This document shows positions 50,957-60,458 of a stretch of 64,000 nt of DNA, piece after piece. This DNA is from Candidatus Palauibacter poriticola (lineage in GTDB: Bacteria > Gemmatimonadota > Gemmatimonadetes > Palauibacterales > Palauibacteraceae). The notes beneath the pieces are model-generated. The model ran no database searches, was not told the origin of the DNA, and worked only from the letters and a program-made list of their open reading frames with translations. Each line of letters starts with the position of its first letter. Within the stretch, counting starts at the first letter, position 1. The position numbers were made by a program, and so were the translations under genes. The DNA lies in the NCBI GenBank assembly GCA_012270965.1, contig JAAXHJ010000023.1, forward strand, positions 79,462 to 143,461, in the 5' to 3' direction.

Positions 50957-52424
50957 CGAGCCGAGCCTGTTCGCCGGCGCGGAAGCGCGCACCGAACCCG
51001 TGGACGCCGGTGATCCGAGGGCCGCCCGGGCTCGAGAGCCCGATCTGGCCGACTCGCCGCTCGCCGCCCGGATGCGGCCTCGGACGCTAGAGGAGTTCGT
51101 CGGCCAGCCGAAGCTCGTGGGCGAGAGTCGGCCCCTGCGCCAGCTCATCGAGAGCGGACGTGTCCCGAGCCTCATCTTCTGGGGTCCGCCGGGCACCGGT
51201 AAGACCACCCTCGCCGGGCTGCTGGCCGGCCGGATGGAAGCCGCGTTCGTCCCCTTCTCCGCCGTGACCGACGGAATCCCCCGCGTCCGCCGCGTTCTGG
51301 AGGAGGCGAAGGCGCGCCGCGCCGCCACCGGCCGCGGCACCGTCCTCTTCGTCGATGAGATCCACCGCTTCAACAGGGTGCAGCAGGATGCGCTCCTTCC
51401 GCACGTGGAGCGCGGCGCCGTCACCCTCATCGGGGCCACGACGGAGAACCCCAGCTTCGAGGTTGTCGGGCCGCTCCTCTCCCGCACGCGGGTCTTCGTC
51501 CTTGAGCCGCTGGCGCCGGAAGAGGTCGCGGAAATCTGCGCCCGGGCGCTGCGGGATCGGGAGCGCGGGCTCGGAGACACCGGCCTCTCCATCGATCGGG
51601 AGGCCCTGACATGGCTCGGAATCGAAGCGGACGGCGACGCCCGCCGCGCCCTCAACGCGCTCGAGACGGCGGCGGATCTGGCCGAGGTGGCTGGCGTCCC
51701 GGCGATCTCCGCGGACCACGTGGCGGCGGCGCTCCAGAAACGGTTCGCGCGGTTTGACAAGTCGGGCGAGGAGCATTTCAACCTCATCTCCGCTTTGCAC
51801 AAGGCCGTGCGCGGCTCGGACGCGGACGCCGCCCTCTACTGGCTGGCGCGGCTCTTGGATGGCGGCGAGGACCCCATGTACTTGGCACGGCGCATCTTGC
51901 GCATGGCGGCCGAGGATGTCGGACTTGCGGATCCCGGTGCGCTGGCGGTCACGATCGCGGCGCGCGACGCGTACCACTTTCTCGGCAGCCCGGAGGGAGA
52001 TCTGGCCCTGGCTCAGGCGGTGACCTACCTGGCCCTCGCCCCGAAATCGAACGCGGTCTACCGGGCGTTTGGCGGAGCCGCCGGCGCGGCGCGCGAAACG
52101 CCCGCCGAGCCCGTCCCGTTCCATATCCGCAACGCGCCCACGCGGCTCATGAAGGAACTCGGCTACGGGTCGGGGTATCGCTACGATCACGACGAGGAAG
52201 ACGGCGTGGCCGCCCAATCCTACCTTCCCGAGTCGTTGCGCGGAAGCCGCTGGTACGATCCCGTGGAGCGCGGTTGGGAAGTGGACGCGAAACACAGGCT
52301 TGACGCGATTCGCGCCAGCCGGGCACGAGCGGGGGCGAAAGCGCGTCCCGGGGGAGAGAAGAGGCCCGAGACGGGCGACGAGACGGGCGGCGAGAGCACG
52401 GAGGAGAATCGATCGACGAAGTGA
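50949..52424 (+). CDS. rarA: Replication-associated recombination protein RarA/MgsA
   Basis: 491 residues. The AAA+ core begins LAARMRPRTLEEFVGQPKLV; Walker A is FWGPPGTGKTTLAGLLAG (about 76-93), Walker B is VLFVDEIHRFNRVQQDALLP and sensor 1 is TLIGATTENPSFEV. The C-terminal half has the tetramerisation region LISALHKAVRGSDADAALYW and LARRILRMAAEDVGLADPGA. It acts at stalled forks with SSB and the polymerase. The last 35 residues are a charged, repeat-like tail. ATG 50949 overlaps the CCA gene by 8 nt and its stop overlaps hflX (GTGA). Confidence 0.96.
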   Translation: MTDEPSLFAGAEARTEPVDAGDPRAARAREPDLADSPLAARMRPRTLEEFVGQPKLVGESRPLRQLIESGRVPSLIFWGPPGTGKTTLAGLLAGRMEAAFVPFSAVTDGIPRVRRVLEEAKARRAATGRGTVLFVDEIHRFNRVQQDALLPHVERGAVTLIGATTENPSFEVVGPLLSRTRVFVLEPLAPEEVAEICARALRDRERGLGDTGLSIDREALTWLGIEADGDARRALNALETAADLAEVAGVPAISADHVAAALQKRFARFDKSGEEHFNLISALHKAVRGSDADAALYWLARLLDGGEDPMYLARRILRMAAEDVGLADPGALAVTIAARDAYHFLGSPEGDLALAQAVTYLALAPKSNAVYRAFGGAAGAARETPAEPVPFHIRNAPTRLMKELGYGSGYRYDHDEEDGVAAQSYLPESLRGSRWYDPVERGWEVDAKHRLDAIRASRARAGAKARPGGEKRPETGDETGGESTEENRSTK

Positions 52425-53707
52425 CGTTGGACCGGGCGGCGGAGCGTGCGGTGCTCGTGGGCGCGCCGCCGCTCGACATGCCCCAGGAGACGGTGGACGA
52501 ACACCTTGAGGAACTTGCCCGGCTCGCGGGGACGGCGGGAGCCGATGTGCGGGGCGCGGTCGTCCAGCGCCTGCGCACGCCGAACGCCTCGACCTTCATT
52601 GGCAAGGGGAAGGTCGAACGCTTGAGGCGGGCACTCCGGGAGCACGACGCGACGCTCGCCATCTTCGATGAGGAACTCACGCCGGCCCAGGGGGCGAATC
52701 TCGAAGCGGCGCTCGGCGTGCGCGCCCTCGACCGCACCGAACTCATCCTCGACATCTTCGCGCTCCGGGCCCGGACCTCGGAGGCGAAGCTCCAAGTCGA
52801 ACTCGCCCAGCTTCAGTACATGCGGACGCGGTTGAAGCGGATGTGGACCCACCTCTCACGCGAGGGCGGAGGCATCGGCGCGCGCGGCCCCGGGGAGCAG
52901 CAGATCGAGACCGACCGCCGGCTCATCGACCGGCGCCTCGCCCGGCTACGGCGCAAGCTCGACCACATCGCGCGGGCGCGGGTCACGCAGCGCCGGGCAC
53001 GGAGCGAGCGGTTCACCGTGGCGCTCACGGGCTATACGAACGCGGGCAAGTCCTCCATTCTGCGCGGCCTCTCGGGCTCGGACGCATTCGTGGAGGACCG
53101 GCTGTTCGCAACGGTGGATCCGGCGACCCGGGTTTGCGATCTCGAAGGTCCGGGTCCGATCCTCCTCACCGACACGGTCGGGTTCATCCGGAAGCTGCCG
53201 CACCATCTCGTGGCGTCCTTCCGGGCGACGATGGAGGAACTCGCCGAGGCCGACCTCCTGCTGCACGTGATCGATGCCTCGTCGCCGAGCCGGGAGGCCC
53301 AAAGCGAGGCCGTGCGGGGGGTGTTGACGGAGGCCGGCGCGGGGGATCGGCCCGTGATCGAGGTCTTCAACAAGGTCGACCGGCTTACGCACGAGGAGGA
53401 GCGGGCGCTGCGCGAGAGGGCTGCGGCGGCCGGCCGACCGCATGTGCTGACCTCGACCGTGGAAAGGGGCGGGTTGAAGCCGTTGCGCGAGGCCCTTCAG
53501 GCGGCGATGCGGGCCCGCCTCGAGACGGTGCGCGTGAGTCTGCCCACCGGGGACGGGGCGCGGCTTGCGGAGGCGTACCGGGAGGGCGAGGTGCTGGAGC
53601 GCGCGTACGAGGCTGGGTGCGTGGTCATCGTGGCCCGCGTACCCGCCGGGGTGGCCGGCCGCTGGCGCGCGAGCGGTCTGGTCGTGGAGCGGGCCGACGC
53701 CGCCTGA
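52421..53707 (+). CDS. hflX: Ribosome-associated GTPase HflX
   Basis: 428 residues from GTG 52421. The N-terminal domain has STFIGKGKVERLRRAL and ELTPAQGANLEAALGVRALD. The glycine-rich helical linker reads LSREGGGIGARGPGEQQIET. The G domain has GYTNAGKSSILRGL (G1, about 204), DTVGFIRKLPHHLVASFRAT (G3) and FNKVDRL (G4). HflX splits stalled 70S and 100S ribosomes under stress. It overlaps rarA by 4 nt; pdxJ follows after 33 bp. Confidence 0.97.
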   Translation: MTLDRAAERAVLVGAPPLDMPQETVDEHLEELARLAGTAGADVRGAVVQRLRTPNASTFIGKGKVERLRRALREHDATLAIFDEELTPAQGANLEAALGVRALDRTELILDIFALRARTSEAKLQVELAQLQYMRTRLKRMWTHLSREGGGIGARGPGEQQIETDRRLIDRRLARLRRKLDHIARARVTQRRARSERFTVALTGYTNAGKSSILRGLSGSDAFVEDRLFATVDPATRVCDLEGPGPILLTDTVGFIRKLPHHLVASFRATMEELAEADLLLHVIDASSPSREAQSEAVRGVLTEAGAGDRPVIEVFNKVDRLTHEEERALRERAAAAGRPHVLTSTVERGGLKPLREALQAAMRARLETVRVSLPTGDGARLAEAYREGEVLERAYEAGCVVIVARVPAGVAGRWRASGLVVERADAA

Positions 53708-53740
53708 GGCGGACGGCCGAGCCGAACACGGGAGCACATC

Positions 53741-54496
53741 ATGGCGAACAGCAGCTTCTCGCATCTGATCGACTGCCGGCTGTGCGTGAACATCGATCAC
53801 GTGGCGACCGTCCGGCAGGCGCGCGGCACGGACGAGCCCGATCCGGTGCGGGCCGCCGTGCTCGCCGAACTCGGGGGCGCGAACGGAATTACGGTGCACC
53901 TCCGCGAGGACCGGCGGCACATCCAGGACCGCGATGTGGAACTTCTGCTCGGAACCGTCCGCACCTTCGTCAACCTCGAACTCGCGGCCGAGGAGGAGGT
54001 GCTCGCCCTTGCCGAACGCTGGCGGCCGGCCCAGGCGACGCTCGTGCCCGAAAAGAGGGAGGAGCTGACGACGGAGGGCGGGCTGGACCTTTCCAGCGAT
54101 CCGGCGCGCATCGCCGCCGCCGTGGCGCGGCTCCATGAGGCCGGGATCCGTACGTCGCTCTTCATCGATCCCGATCCCGCGGCCGTCGACGCCTCGGCCG
54201 AGGCGGGCGCGGCGGCGATCGAACTTCACACCGGGGAATACGCGAACGCGCCGGACCGAGCGGGCGCAGACCGCGAACTCGCGCGGCTGGAGGATGCGGC
54301 GCTGCGGGCCGGAGGCGCCGGCCTCGGGGTGCACGCCGGGCACGGTCTCACCTACGAGAACGTCCAGCCGGTGGCGGCGATCGCGGTGTGCGAGGAACTC
54401 AACATCGGCCACTCGATCGTGAGCCGCTCCGTGCTCGCGGGAATCGAGCGGGCGGTGCTCGAGATGTCGGAACTCGTGCGCGAGGCGCGCGCGTGA
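53741..54496 (+). CDS. pdxJ: Pyridoxine 5'-phosphate synthase
   Basis: 251 residues from ATG 53741. The TIM barrel starts [20 protein letters not shown], with [18 protein letters not shown] for phosphate and substrate binding, [16 protein letters not shown] for the catalytic Glu, and [18 protein letters not shown] near the end. It condenses 1-deoxyxylulose 5-phosphate with 3-amino-2-oxopropyl phosphate, the ring-closing step of DXP-dependent vitamin B6 synthesis. The window also holds ispE of the DXP isoprenoid route, which shares the same precursor, though DXP synthase itself is not here. The next gene overlaps by 4 nt. Confidence 0.97.
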   Translation: MANSSFSHLIDCRLCVNIDHVATVRQARGTDEPDPVRAAVLAELGGANGITVHLREDRRHIQDRDVELLLGTVRTFVNLELAAEEEVLALAERWRPAQATLVPEKREELTTEGGLDLSSDPARIAAAVARLHEAGIRTSLFIDPDPAAVDASAEAGAAAIELHTGEYANAPDRAGADRELARLEDAALRAGGAGLGVHAGHGLTYENVQPVAAIAVCEELNIGHSIVSRSVLAGIERAVLEMSELVREARA

Positions 54497-55527
54497 GAGG
54501 CCGTCTCACAGTCCTCATCGGAGTGCTCGTCTCGGTCGCGCTCCTACTCTGGGCGCTCCGGGACGTCTCGGCCGCCGAACTCCTGAGACACTTGGGCGAG
54601 GCGAACGTCTGGCTGCTCATCGCCGCGACCGTTGTGGCCACGCTCACCTTCAACCTCCGGGCGATCCGGTGGGAGATCCTCCTCCGCGCCTCGAACGGAG
54701 ACCTGCCGTTCCGTTCGCGCTACGCGGCCGTGTGCATCGGCTTCATGGCGAACAACGTCCTGCCCGGCCGGCTCGGAGAGTTCGCCCGCGCCTACTCGCT
54801 GTCACAGATCACTCCGGTGCCGCTCAGCGCCGCGCTGGCCTCGCTCGTCGTGGAGCGCCTCCTCGACGCGATCGTTCTCATGGTGTTCCTCGTCCCCGCC
54901 TTCTTCATCGTCGGCGTCGACGAAGCCGCCTCCGGGACGCTGCGCGACCTGTTCACCGTGGGCGTCGTCCTCGTCTCCGCGAGCCTGCTTGGGCTTGCCC
55001 TCCTCGTCCGCTCTCCGGACCGCTTCCTCCGGTTGGCCGCCAAGTGGTTCCACCGGGTCGCGCCCGACCGCGTCGCCGACCGCATCATGGACGTGCTTGC
55101 CGCGTTCGTGGACGGCCTCGGGGCACTGCGCCACGCGCACGTCTTCGCCCGCGCGATGCTGTGGTCGTTCGCGGTCTGGGCTTGGAACGCCGCCTCCTTC
55201 TATCTCGGGTTTCTCGCCTTCGGCATCGTCGGGCCCGGGTTCCTCGGCGCACTCGTTCTCCAGACCACGATCAGTTTCGCGGTCGCGATCCCGTCGACGC
55301 CGGGGTTCTTCGGGCCGTTCGAGACGGCGGCCCGCGTCGCGCTCGAACTCCACCAGATCGAGCCGGCGAGGATCATCAGCTTCGCCGCGGGCTACCACAT
55401 CCTCACCTTCCTGCCCATCACGGTACTGGGGATCTGGTACATGCGGCGCCTCGGGATCAGCCGCCGGGAGCTGGGACGGAGCGAGGCCCCGGCGCGTGAG
55501 GCCCCGGCGCGTGAGACGTCGGCGTGA
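54493..55527 (+). CDS. LPG-synthase-TM/UPF0104-type flippase-like membrane protein
   Basis: 344 residues from GTG 54493 (GTGA overlap with pdxJ). About eight hydrophobic helices carry the family's conserved turns: [54 protein letters not shown], and [20 protein letters not shown]. This is the membrane part of MprF/AglD-type lipid flippases without the catalytic domain. It may move lipids or lipid-linked sugars. The tail ends in three 15-nt repeats ([14 protein letters not shown]). Confidence 0.92.
   Translation: MRGRLTVLIGVLVSVALLLWALRDVSAAELLRHLGEANVWLLIAATVVATLTFNLRAIRWEILLRASNGDLPFRSRYAAVCIGFMANNVLPGRLGEFARAYSLSQITPVPLSAALASLVVERLLDAIVLMVFLVPAFFIVGVDEAASGTLRDLFTVGVVLVSASLLGLALLVRSPDRFLRLAAKWFHRVAPDRVADRIMDVLAAFVDGLGALRHAHVFARAMLWSFAVWAWNAASFYLGFLAFGIVGPGFLGALVLQTTISFAVAIPSTPGFFGPFETAARVALELHQIEPARIISFAAGYHILTFLPITVLGIWYMRRLGISRRELGRSEAPAREAPARETSA
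55483..55527. repeat. Three 15-nt in-frame repeats at the end of the flippase-like gene
   Basis: GAGGCCCCGGCGCGT occurs twice exactly, then GAGACGTCGGCGTGA carries the stop codon. The last 4 bases overlap the ispE start. Confidence 0.85.
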
Positions 55528-56537
55528 CCGCCGCCGGAGAGATCGGAACGGCCGAAGCGCGCGCGAAGGTCAACCTGCGCCTGCGCGTGTTCGCCCGGGA
55601 TGAGACGGGCTTTCACGGCGTTGAAACCCTCCTCGCCCGCACGAGTCTGTCCGACACGGTGAGTCTCTTCGCGGGCGAGCCCATGAGGGGTCGGCCGAGG
55701 GCTCCCGGACGGGAGGGTGCCGGGCCGAAGGGCGCCGGGCCCGAGGGCGCTAGGCCGAAGGGTACCGGCCCGGAGGGTGCCGGGCCGGAGGGCGGGGGGC
55801 GCGGCGTCACCCTCTCCGTCGACGGACCGCTGGCCGATGGCGTGCCCGAAGGCGCGGACAACCTTTGTCGGCAGGCGGCCGTGCGGTTTTTGGAGCGGGT
55901 CTTCGGAGGGCGGGCGTGGCCCGCCGTGCACATCCGTCTCACCAAACGGATTCCGATGGGCAGCGGACTCGGTGGAGGGAGCGCGGATGCGGCTGCGACG
56001 CTCCGCCTGCTCGCCGACCGGTGGCCCCGCCTGGACGAAGGCGAACTCCTGGCGCTCGCCGGCGAAATCGGGAGCGACGTGCCCTTCGCCCTCCTCGGCG
56101 TTCCAATGGCGCTCGGCTGGGAGCGCGGCCGCCGGCTCCTCCCGCTCCGCCCCCCGCGGCCCCGCCCCGCGCTGCTCCTCTGCCCCGGAATCCACGTTGC
56201 CACGCCCGAGGCGTACAAATGGCTCGGACGGACGGGTGCCGATGCCGGAGGGGCCACGGTGTTTCCCGGCGCTACGCGGCTGGCGGCGTGGGACTCCCTC
56301 GAGCGCGTGGCCCGGAACGACCTCGAGGCGCCCGTCCTCGCCCGGCACCCGGAGCTGTCGGACCTTCTCGAGCGGCTTCGCTCGCGCGAGCCGGCGGTGG
56401 CCGCGATGACGGGCTCGGGCTCGGCTCTGTTCGCCGTCTTTCGTTCCGCCGCGGAGCGGGCCCGCGCCCGCCAATCGTTGGCCGTCCTCGAACGACGTGA
56501 GGGTCTCCGAATCTTGGACGCCGCACTCCCCGTCTGA
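55524..56537 (+). CDS. ispE: 4-diphosphocytidyl-2-C-methyl-D-erythritol kinase
   Basis: 337 residues from GTG 55524; about 30 residues longer than usual. The GHMP signature is IPMGSGLGGGSADAAATLRL, preceded by ARAKVNLRLRVFARDETGFH with the catalytic Lys, and followed by GSDVPFAL and MTGSGSALFAVF. It phosphorylates CDP-methylerythritol in the MEP isoprenoid pathway. A collagen-like stretch (GPKGA, GPEGA repeated; nt 55707-55796) splits the first domain between two strands. Whether the protein tolerates this loop is an open point, but the frame is intact. tRNA-Gln follows 131 bp later. Confidence 0.93.
   Translation: MTAAGEIGTAEARAKVNLRLRVFARDETGFHGVETLLARTSLSDTVSLFAGEPMRGRPRAPGREGAGPKGAGPEGARPKGTGPEGAGPEGGGRGVTLSVDGPLADGVPEGADNLCRQAAVRFLERVFGGRAWPAVHIRLTKRIPMGSGLGGGSADAAATLRLLADRWPRLDEGELLALAGEIGSDVPFALLGVPMALGWERGRRLLPLRPPRPRPALLLCPGIHVATPEAYKWLGRTGADAGGATVFPGATRLAAWDSLERVARNDLEAPVLARHPELSDLLERLRSREPAVAAMTGSGSALFAVFRSAAERARARQSLAVLERREGLRILDAALPV
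55707..55796. repeat. Six 15-nt in-frame repeats inside ispE
   Basis: Six units of the form GGGCC(G/C)(A/G)AGGG(C/T)(G/A)CC encode GPKGA/GPEGA-type pentapeptides. The insert is in a loop of the N-terminal domain that is short in other IspE proteins. Confidence 0.88.
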
Positions 56538-56629
56538 GGCTCGTCCTTGCAGGCCGCGGCCAAACCCCGCGTCAGCGCCGCTCGAACCCAGCGGGGGTCT
56601 GGTTCCGGCCTGGCAGGCGTCGGCGTGGT

Positions 56630-56659
56630 TTGACGCCGCTGGCCGGATCGCGCCATCTT
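56630..56659 (+). promoter_or_regulatory. Possible tRNA-Gln promoter
   Basis: TTGACG, 18 bp and CATCTT, ending 9 bp before the tRNA. The -35 is good and the -10 is weak. No other promoter-like pair is apparent in the 131-bp gap. Confidence 0.35.
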
Positions 56660-56668
56660 CGGCGCCGC

Positions 56669-56739
56669 TGGCCCCTCGTCTAATGGCAAGACACCGGCCT
56701 TTGGAGCCGATGATCCAGGTTCGACCCCTGGGGGGCCAA
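56669..56739 (+). tRNA. tRNA-Gln (anticodon TTG)
   Basis: Acceptor strands TGGCCCC and GGGGCCA pair perfectly over 7 bp with discriminator A. The D arm is GTC...GAC, the anticodon loop is CTTTGGA (anticodon TTG) on a 5-bp stem with one C-A mismatch at its outer pair, and the T arm CCAGG/CCTGG holds TTCGACC. The CCA end is not encoded, so it must be added by the enzyme at 49574-50956. The next ATG is only 4 nt after the discriminator base. Confidence 0.96.
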
Positions 56740-56743
56740 TCCC

Positions 56744-58882
56744 ATGCCCCATTCCGGCCCCCGCCCCAACCGGCTCGCGCGTGAGAAGAGTCCCTACCTT
56801 CTCCAGCACGCCTTCAATCCCGTGGACTGGGTTCCGTGGGGGGAGGAGGCCTTCGCGCGCGCCCGGGCCAAGGACCGTCCGATCTTCCTTTCCATCGGGT
56901 ACGCGACCTGCCACTGGTGCCACGTCATGGAGCGCGAGTCCTTCGAGGATGCCGATGTGGCCGCGCTCCTCAACCGGGACTTCGTATCGATCAAGGTGGA
57001 CCGCGAGGAACGGCCGGACATCGACGGCGTCTACATGACCGCGTGCCAGCTCATGACGGGTCGGGGGGGATGGCCGCTCACGATCGTGATGACGCCGGAC
57101 AAGCAGCCCTTCTTCGCCGGCACCTATTTCCCGCGCGGGAGCGTGGCCGGGCGGGTGGGGATGCTGGACCTGCTGCCGCGGCTCGCGTCCCTGTGGCGGG
57201 AGCGGCGGGCCGATGTCGAGGCGGCCGGAGCCTCGGCGCTGGCGGCGATCCGGGAGGTCGAGGTCCGCGGCCTGAGTTCGGGGGAGGGCGCGCTCGACGA
57301 GGAGACGCTCCGCCGCGGCTTCCGCGACCTGCGGGCGCGCTTCGACCCTCATCAGGGCGGGTTCTCCCGGGCTCCGAAGTTCCCGGCGCCGCACCAACTC
57401 CTCTTCCTCCTGCGCTGGAGCGACCGTACCGGCGACCGGCGCGGCGTGGAGATGGTGGAGAAGACCCTCGTCTCCATGAGGCGGGGAGGGGTCTTCGACC
57501 ACGTCGGGTACGGCTTCCACCGCTACTCGACGGACGCCCGCTGGCTCGTCCCGCACTTCGAGAAGATGCTGTACGACCAAGCGCTGCTCGCCATGGCGTA
57601 CACGGAGCTGTGGCAGGTGACGGGCGACCCCGCCCACCGGACGGTGGCCCGCGAGATCTACGAGTACGTGGCGCGCGACCTCACGGACGCGGAGGGGGGC
57701 TTCTATTCCGCGGAGGACGCGGACAGCGAGGGGCGCGAAGGGGCGTTCTACGTGTGGACGCGGGATGAGTTCGACGCGGTGCTGTCGAAGGCGCTGGGGG
57801 AGAACGCGGCCGAGCTTGCGCGACGCGCCTTCCGGGTCGAGGCGCGCGGCAACTTCGCCGATGAGGCGTCGGGGCTCCGCACCGGAGAGAACATCCTGCA
57901 CGCCGGAGAGACGCCCGCCGTGATCGCGGCCGCGCTGGGAGAGGACGTCGGCCGCGTCGAGAACCGTCTGGAGGAGGCGCGCCGCGTCCTGTTCAAGAAG
58001 CGGGCGAGGCGGGAGCGCCCGCTGCTTGACGACAAGATCCTCACCGACTGGAACGGCCTCATGATCGCCGCGCTGGCGCGGAGCGGGCGCGCGTTCGCCG
58101 ACGAATCGCTCGTCGCGGCGGCGGCGCGGGCGGCGGACTTCATCCTCGAGCGCTTGCGCGACGGCGAGGGGCGGCTCCTTCACCGCTACCGGGACGGGGA
58201 GTCGGCCATCCCGGCGGGAGCGGCGGACCACGCCTGCCTCATCTGGGGACTGATCGAGCTGTACGGGGCGACGTTCGACCCGCGCTGGCTCCGGGCTGCG
58301 CGCGAGCTGCTCGACCCGCTTCTGGAGCGCTTCTGGGACCCGGAGCGGCTCGGCGTGTTCAACGTGGACGCGGCGCAGAGCGACGTGCCCGTGCGGCAGA
58401 AGGAGCTGTACGACGGGGCCACGCCCTCGGCGAACGCGACGACGTGGTACGTGCTCCTCCGGCTTGGCCGCCTCACGGGCGACCTCGAACTCCTGGACCG
58501 GGCGGAGGCGCTGCGCGGGGCGCTCGCCGGCCCCGTGGGAGGCGCCCCTGCCGCGCACACGATGTCGCTTGTAGCGCTCGATCTCGCGCTGGGGCCCGCG
58601 CGGGAAGTCGTCGTGACCGGGGATCCCGGCGAACCCGGCACGCGGCGCATGCTCGCCGCCCTCGCCGGCCGCTACGCGCCCCGTACGGCGGTCCTCTTCA
58701 AGCCGGTGGGCCGCCGGGCCGAAATGCCCAACGAGACCGCGGTGGATCCTCTCGCGGAGATCGCGCCCTTCACCGCGCCGCACGGTCTCCTGGACGGGAA
58801 GGCGACGGTATACGTTTGCACCGGCTTCGCGTGCCGGCGCCCGACGACCGACATCCGGGAGATGATGGAGCAACTCGCCTGA
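56744..58882 (+). CDS. DUF255/YyaL thioredoxin-domain protein
   Basis: 712 residues. The N-terminal DUF255 domain starts [20 protein letters not shown], with the redox-like motif CHWCHVME near residue 57 and [13 protein letters not shown]. An (alpha/alpha)6 barrel fills the rest ([54 protein letters not shown]). Human SPATA20 and bacterial YyaL belong here; the reaction is unknown. The ATG lies 4 nt after tRNA-Gln with no room for a normal ribosome site, so initiation may use the tRNA 3' end before processing, or be leaderless. Confidence 0.92.
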   Translation: MPHSGPRPNRLAREKSPYLLQHAFNPVDWVPWGEEAFARARAKDRPIFLSIGYATCHWCHVMERESFEDADVAALLNRDFVSIKVDREERPDIDGVYMTACQLMTGRGGWPLTIVMTPDKQPFFAGTYFPRGSVAGRVGMLDLLPRLASLWRERRADVEAAGASALAAIREVEVRGLSSGEGALDEETLRRGFRDLRARFDPHQGGFSRAPKFPAPHQLLFLLRWSDRTGDRRGVEMVEKTLVSMRRGGVFDHVGYGFHRYSTDARWLVPHFEKMLYDQALLAMAYTELWQVTGDPAHRTVAREIYEYVARDLTDAEGGFYSAEDADSEGREGAFYVWTRDEFDAVLSKALGENAAELARRAFRVEARGNFADEASGLRTGENILHAGETPAVIAAALGEDVGRVENRLEEARRVLFKKRARRERPLLDDKILTDWNGLMIAALARSGRAFADESLVAAAARAADFILERLRDGEGRLLHRYRDGESAIPAGAADHACLIWGLIELYGATFDPRWLRAARELLDPLLERFWDPERLGVFNVDAAQSDVPVRQKELYDGATPSANATTWYVLLRLGRLTGDLELLDRAEALRGALAGPVGGAPAAHTMSLVALDLALGPAREVVVTGDPGEPGTRRMLAALAGRYAPRTAVLFKPVGRRAEMPNETAVDPLAEIAPFTAPHGLLDGKATVYVCTGFACRRPTTDIREMMEQLA

Positions 58883-58963
58883 TCTCCCGCGAACGTCGAT
58901 TTCCCGCGAACGCTGATCACCCACGACAACCGACCGCTCACCACGGAAACCGGAGTTCGAGGC

Positions 58964-60055
58964 ATGGGCCTGGACCAGACCATCTACGGAAACACGCTGT
59001 CGGCCTGGCTGATCGCCGCCGGCATCTACGCCGTCACGACCTTGGCGCTGTGGCTGCTCGAACGTTACGCGCTGCGGGCGTTCGCGCGTTTCGCGAGCCA
59101 GACCCGGACCTCGATCGACGATCTCGTCGCCGCCGTGCTCGGCGAGACGAAATTCGGCCTCATCCTCTTCGTGGGGCTCTTCGCCGCCTCGCTCGTGCTC
59201 GAACTCGATTACGTCGTGGCGCTCGTGATTCGCCGTGCCGCGGTCATCGCCATCGTCGTCCAGGGCGGCATCTGGGCGAGCGGCGCGATCGCCTTCCTGG
59301 TGCGGCGGTTCGTGGATGCGACGGAGGGCGAGGATGCGGAGGCCGTAACCATGGTCCGCGCTCTCTCCTTCGTGGGCCGGCTCGCCGTGTGGTCCGTCGT
59401 CCTCCTCCTCATCCTCGACAACCTCGGGGTCGAGGTCGCGGCCCTGCTCGCGGGCCTCGGGATCGGAGGCATCGCCGTCGCCCTCGCGGCCCAGAACGTC
59501 CTCGGAGACCTGCTCGCATCGCTCTCCATCATCCTCGACAAACCCTTCGTCATCGGCGACTTCCTCGTCATCGGCGACTTCCAGGGGTCGGTGGAGCACA
59601 TCGGCCTCAAGACGACTCGGCTGCGGAGCTTGGGGGGCGAGCAACTCATCCTCGGGAACAGCGACCTCATCAACGCTCGGATCCGGAACCTCGGGCGCAT
59701 GGCGGACCGGCGCGGGACGCTGAAGATCGGCGTGACCTACGACACGCCGCGCGAGACCCTGGCACGGATCCCCGGTTGGATCGAGGAGATCGTGCGGACC
59801 GAGGAGGATATCCGCTTCGACCGATGTCACCTATCGGGTTTCGCGGACTCCGCGATCGAGTTCGACACCATCTTCCACATGACCGTCCCCGATTACGGTC
59901 GCTTCATGGATGCGAGGCAGCGGATGCTGCTCGCGATCCACGAACAATTCGAGCGCCACGGTGTCGCCTTCGCCTACCCGACGCAGGTCGTCTACACGAT
60001 CCCCGCGGAGTCCGCCGCCGGAGAGCCGGCTGGTGGGCCGCCGAAAACGGGGTGA
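58964..60055 (+). CDS. MscS-family mechanosensitive channel
   Basis: 363 residues from ATG 58964. Five hydrophobic helices lead to the MscS pore helix and beta domain: GLGIGGIAVALAAQNVLGDL with the Gly/Ala packing pattern, IILDKPFVIGDFLVIGDFQG, and VEHIGLKTTRLRSLGGEQLI. The C-terminal vestibule (GTLKIGVTYDTPRETLARIP) is complete. It releases solutes on hypo-osmotic shock. A tandem repeat built on TCCCGCGAACG (58881-58915) lies in the 81-bp gap before it. Confidence 0.93.
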   Translation: MGLDQTIYGNTLSAWLIAAGIYAVTTLALWLLERYALRAFARFASQTRTSIDDLVAAVLGETKFGLILFVGLFAASLVLELDYVVALVIRRAAVIAIVVQGGIWASGAIAFLVRRFVDATEGEDAEAVTMVRALSFVGRLAVWSVVLLLILDNLGVEVAALLAGLGIGGIAVALAAQNVLGDLLASLSIILDKPFVIGDFLVIGDFQGSVEHIGLKTTRLRSLGGEQLILGNSDLINARIRNLGRMADRRGTLKIGVTYDTPRETLARIPGWIEEIVRTEEDIRFDRCHLSGFADSAIEFDTIFHMTVPDYGRFMDARQRMLLAIHEQFERHGVAFAYPTQVVYTIPAESAAGEPAGGPPKTG

Positions 60056-60065
60056 TGAGGACGCA

Positions 60066-60229
60066 ATGACCGAGAAGCTCATCGACAGGAACCCGACATC
60101 TTGGGCGGCACGCCCGTGTTCTCGGGGATCCGGGTTCCGGTGCGCATCCTGATGGAGCACCTCGAGGCGGGCGACCGGCTTGACGACTTCTTGGACGACT
60201 ACCCTAGGTGGAAACACCGAAACCGATAG
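60066..60229 (+). pseudogene. DUF433 (VapB-like) antitoxin remnant
   Basis: ATG 60066 starts MTEKLIDRNP. One base is then missing near 60094, and the next frame continues ILGGTPVFSGIRVPVRILME then HLEAGDRLDDFLDDYP, the DUF433 core. The family's last 25 residues are replaced by a chance stop at 60227-60229. DUF433 proteins are antitoxin-like partners of PIN toxins; none follows. The rest of the 577-bp gap between the MscS gene and prs holds an IS3-like fragment and the prs promoter. Confidence 0.75.
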
Positions 60230-60395
60230 CCATCCACCCTACTGGCTGCAACATGCAATCTGGTCCAGCGGCACATGAGCCCGGCTTGGCTGCACTAGGA
60301 CCGCCGAGCCTGTCGCCGCCGGGGCCGAGGTGGTCCGGTTTTGACAGGTCGTCGTGGTGGATTCCGGTAGCTGTAGCGAACGGGAGGGCACCGAG

Positions 60396-60444
60396 ATGGC
60401 CGGGACGGAACGACGATTCGCGGCGGAGTTCAAAGGGGACACGC
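60396..60444 (+). mobile_element. Possible IS3-type transposase OrfA fragment
   Basis: MAGTERRFAAEFKGDTRG resembles the start of IS3 OrfA proteins (RR(F/Y)xxEFK). It is followed at once by unrelated DNA, so at most 16 codons remain. No terminal inverted repeats or target duplication are visible. Chance similarity is possible. Confidence 0.3.
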
Positions 60445-60458
60445 GCGGGAATACCTCA

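Noticed and set aside
55613-59830. Very long open frame on the minus strand across ispE, tRNA-Gln, DUF255 and MscS
   Set aside because: It is antisense to four well-supported genes and a tRNA, rich in Arg, Pro and Ala, and has no domain. Such shadows are common in high-GC DNA.
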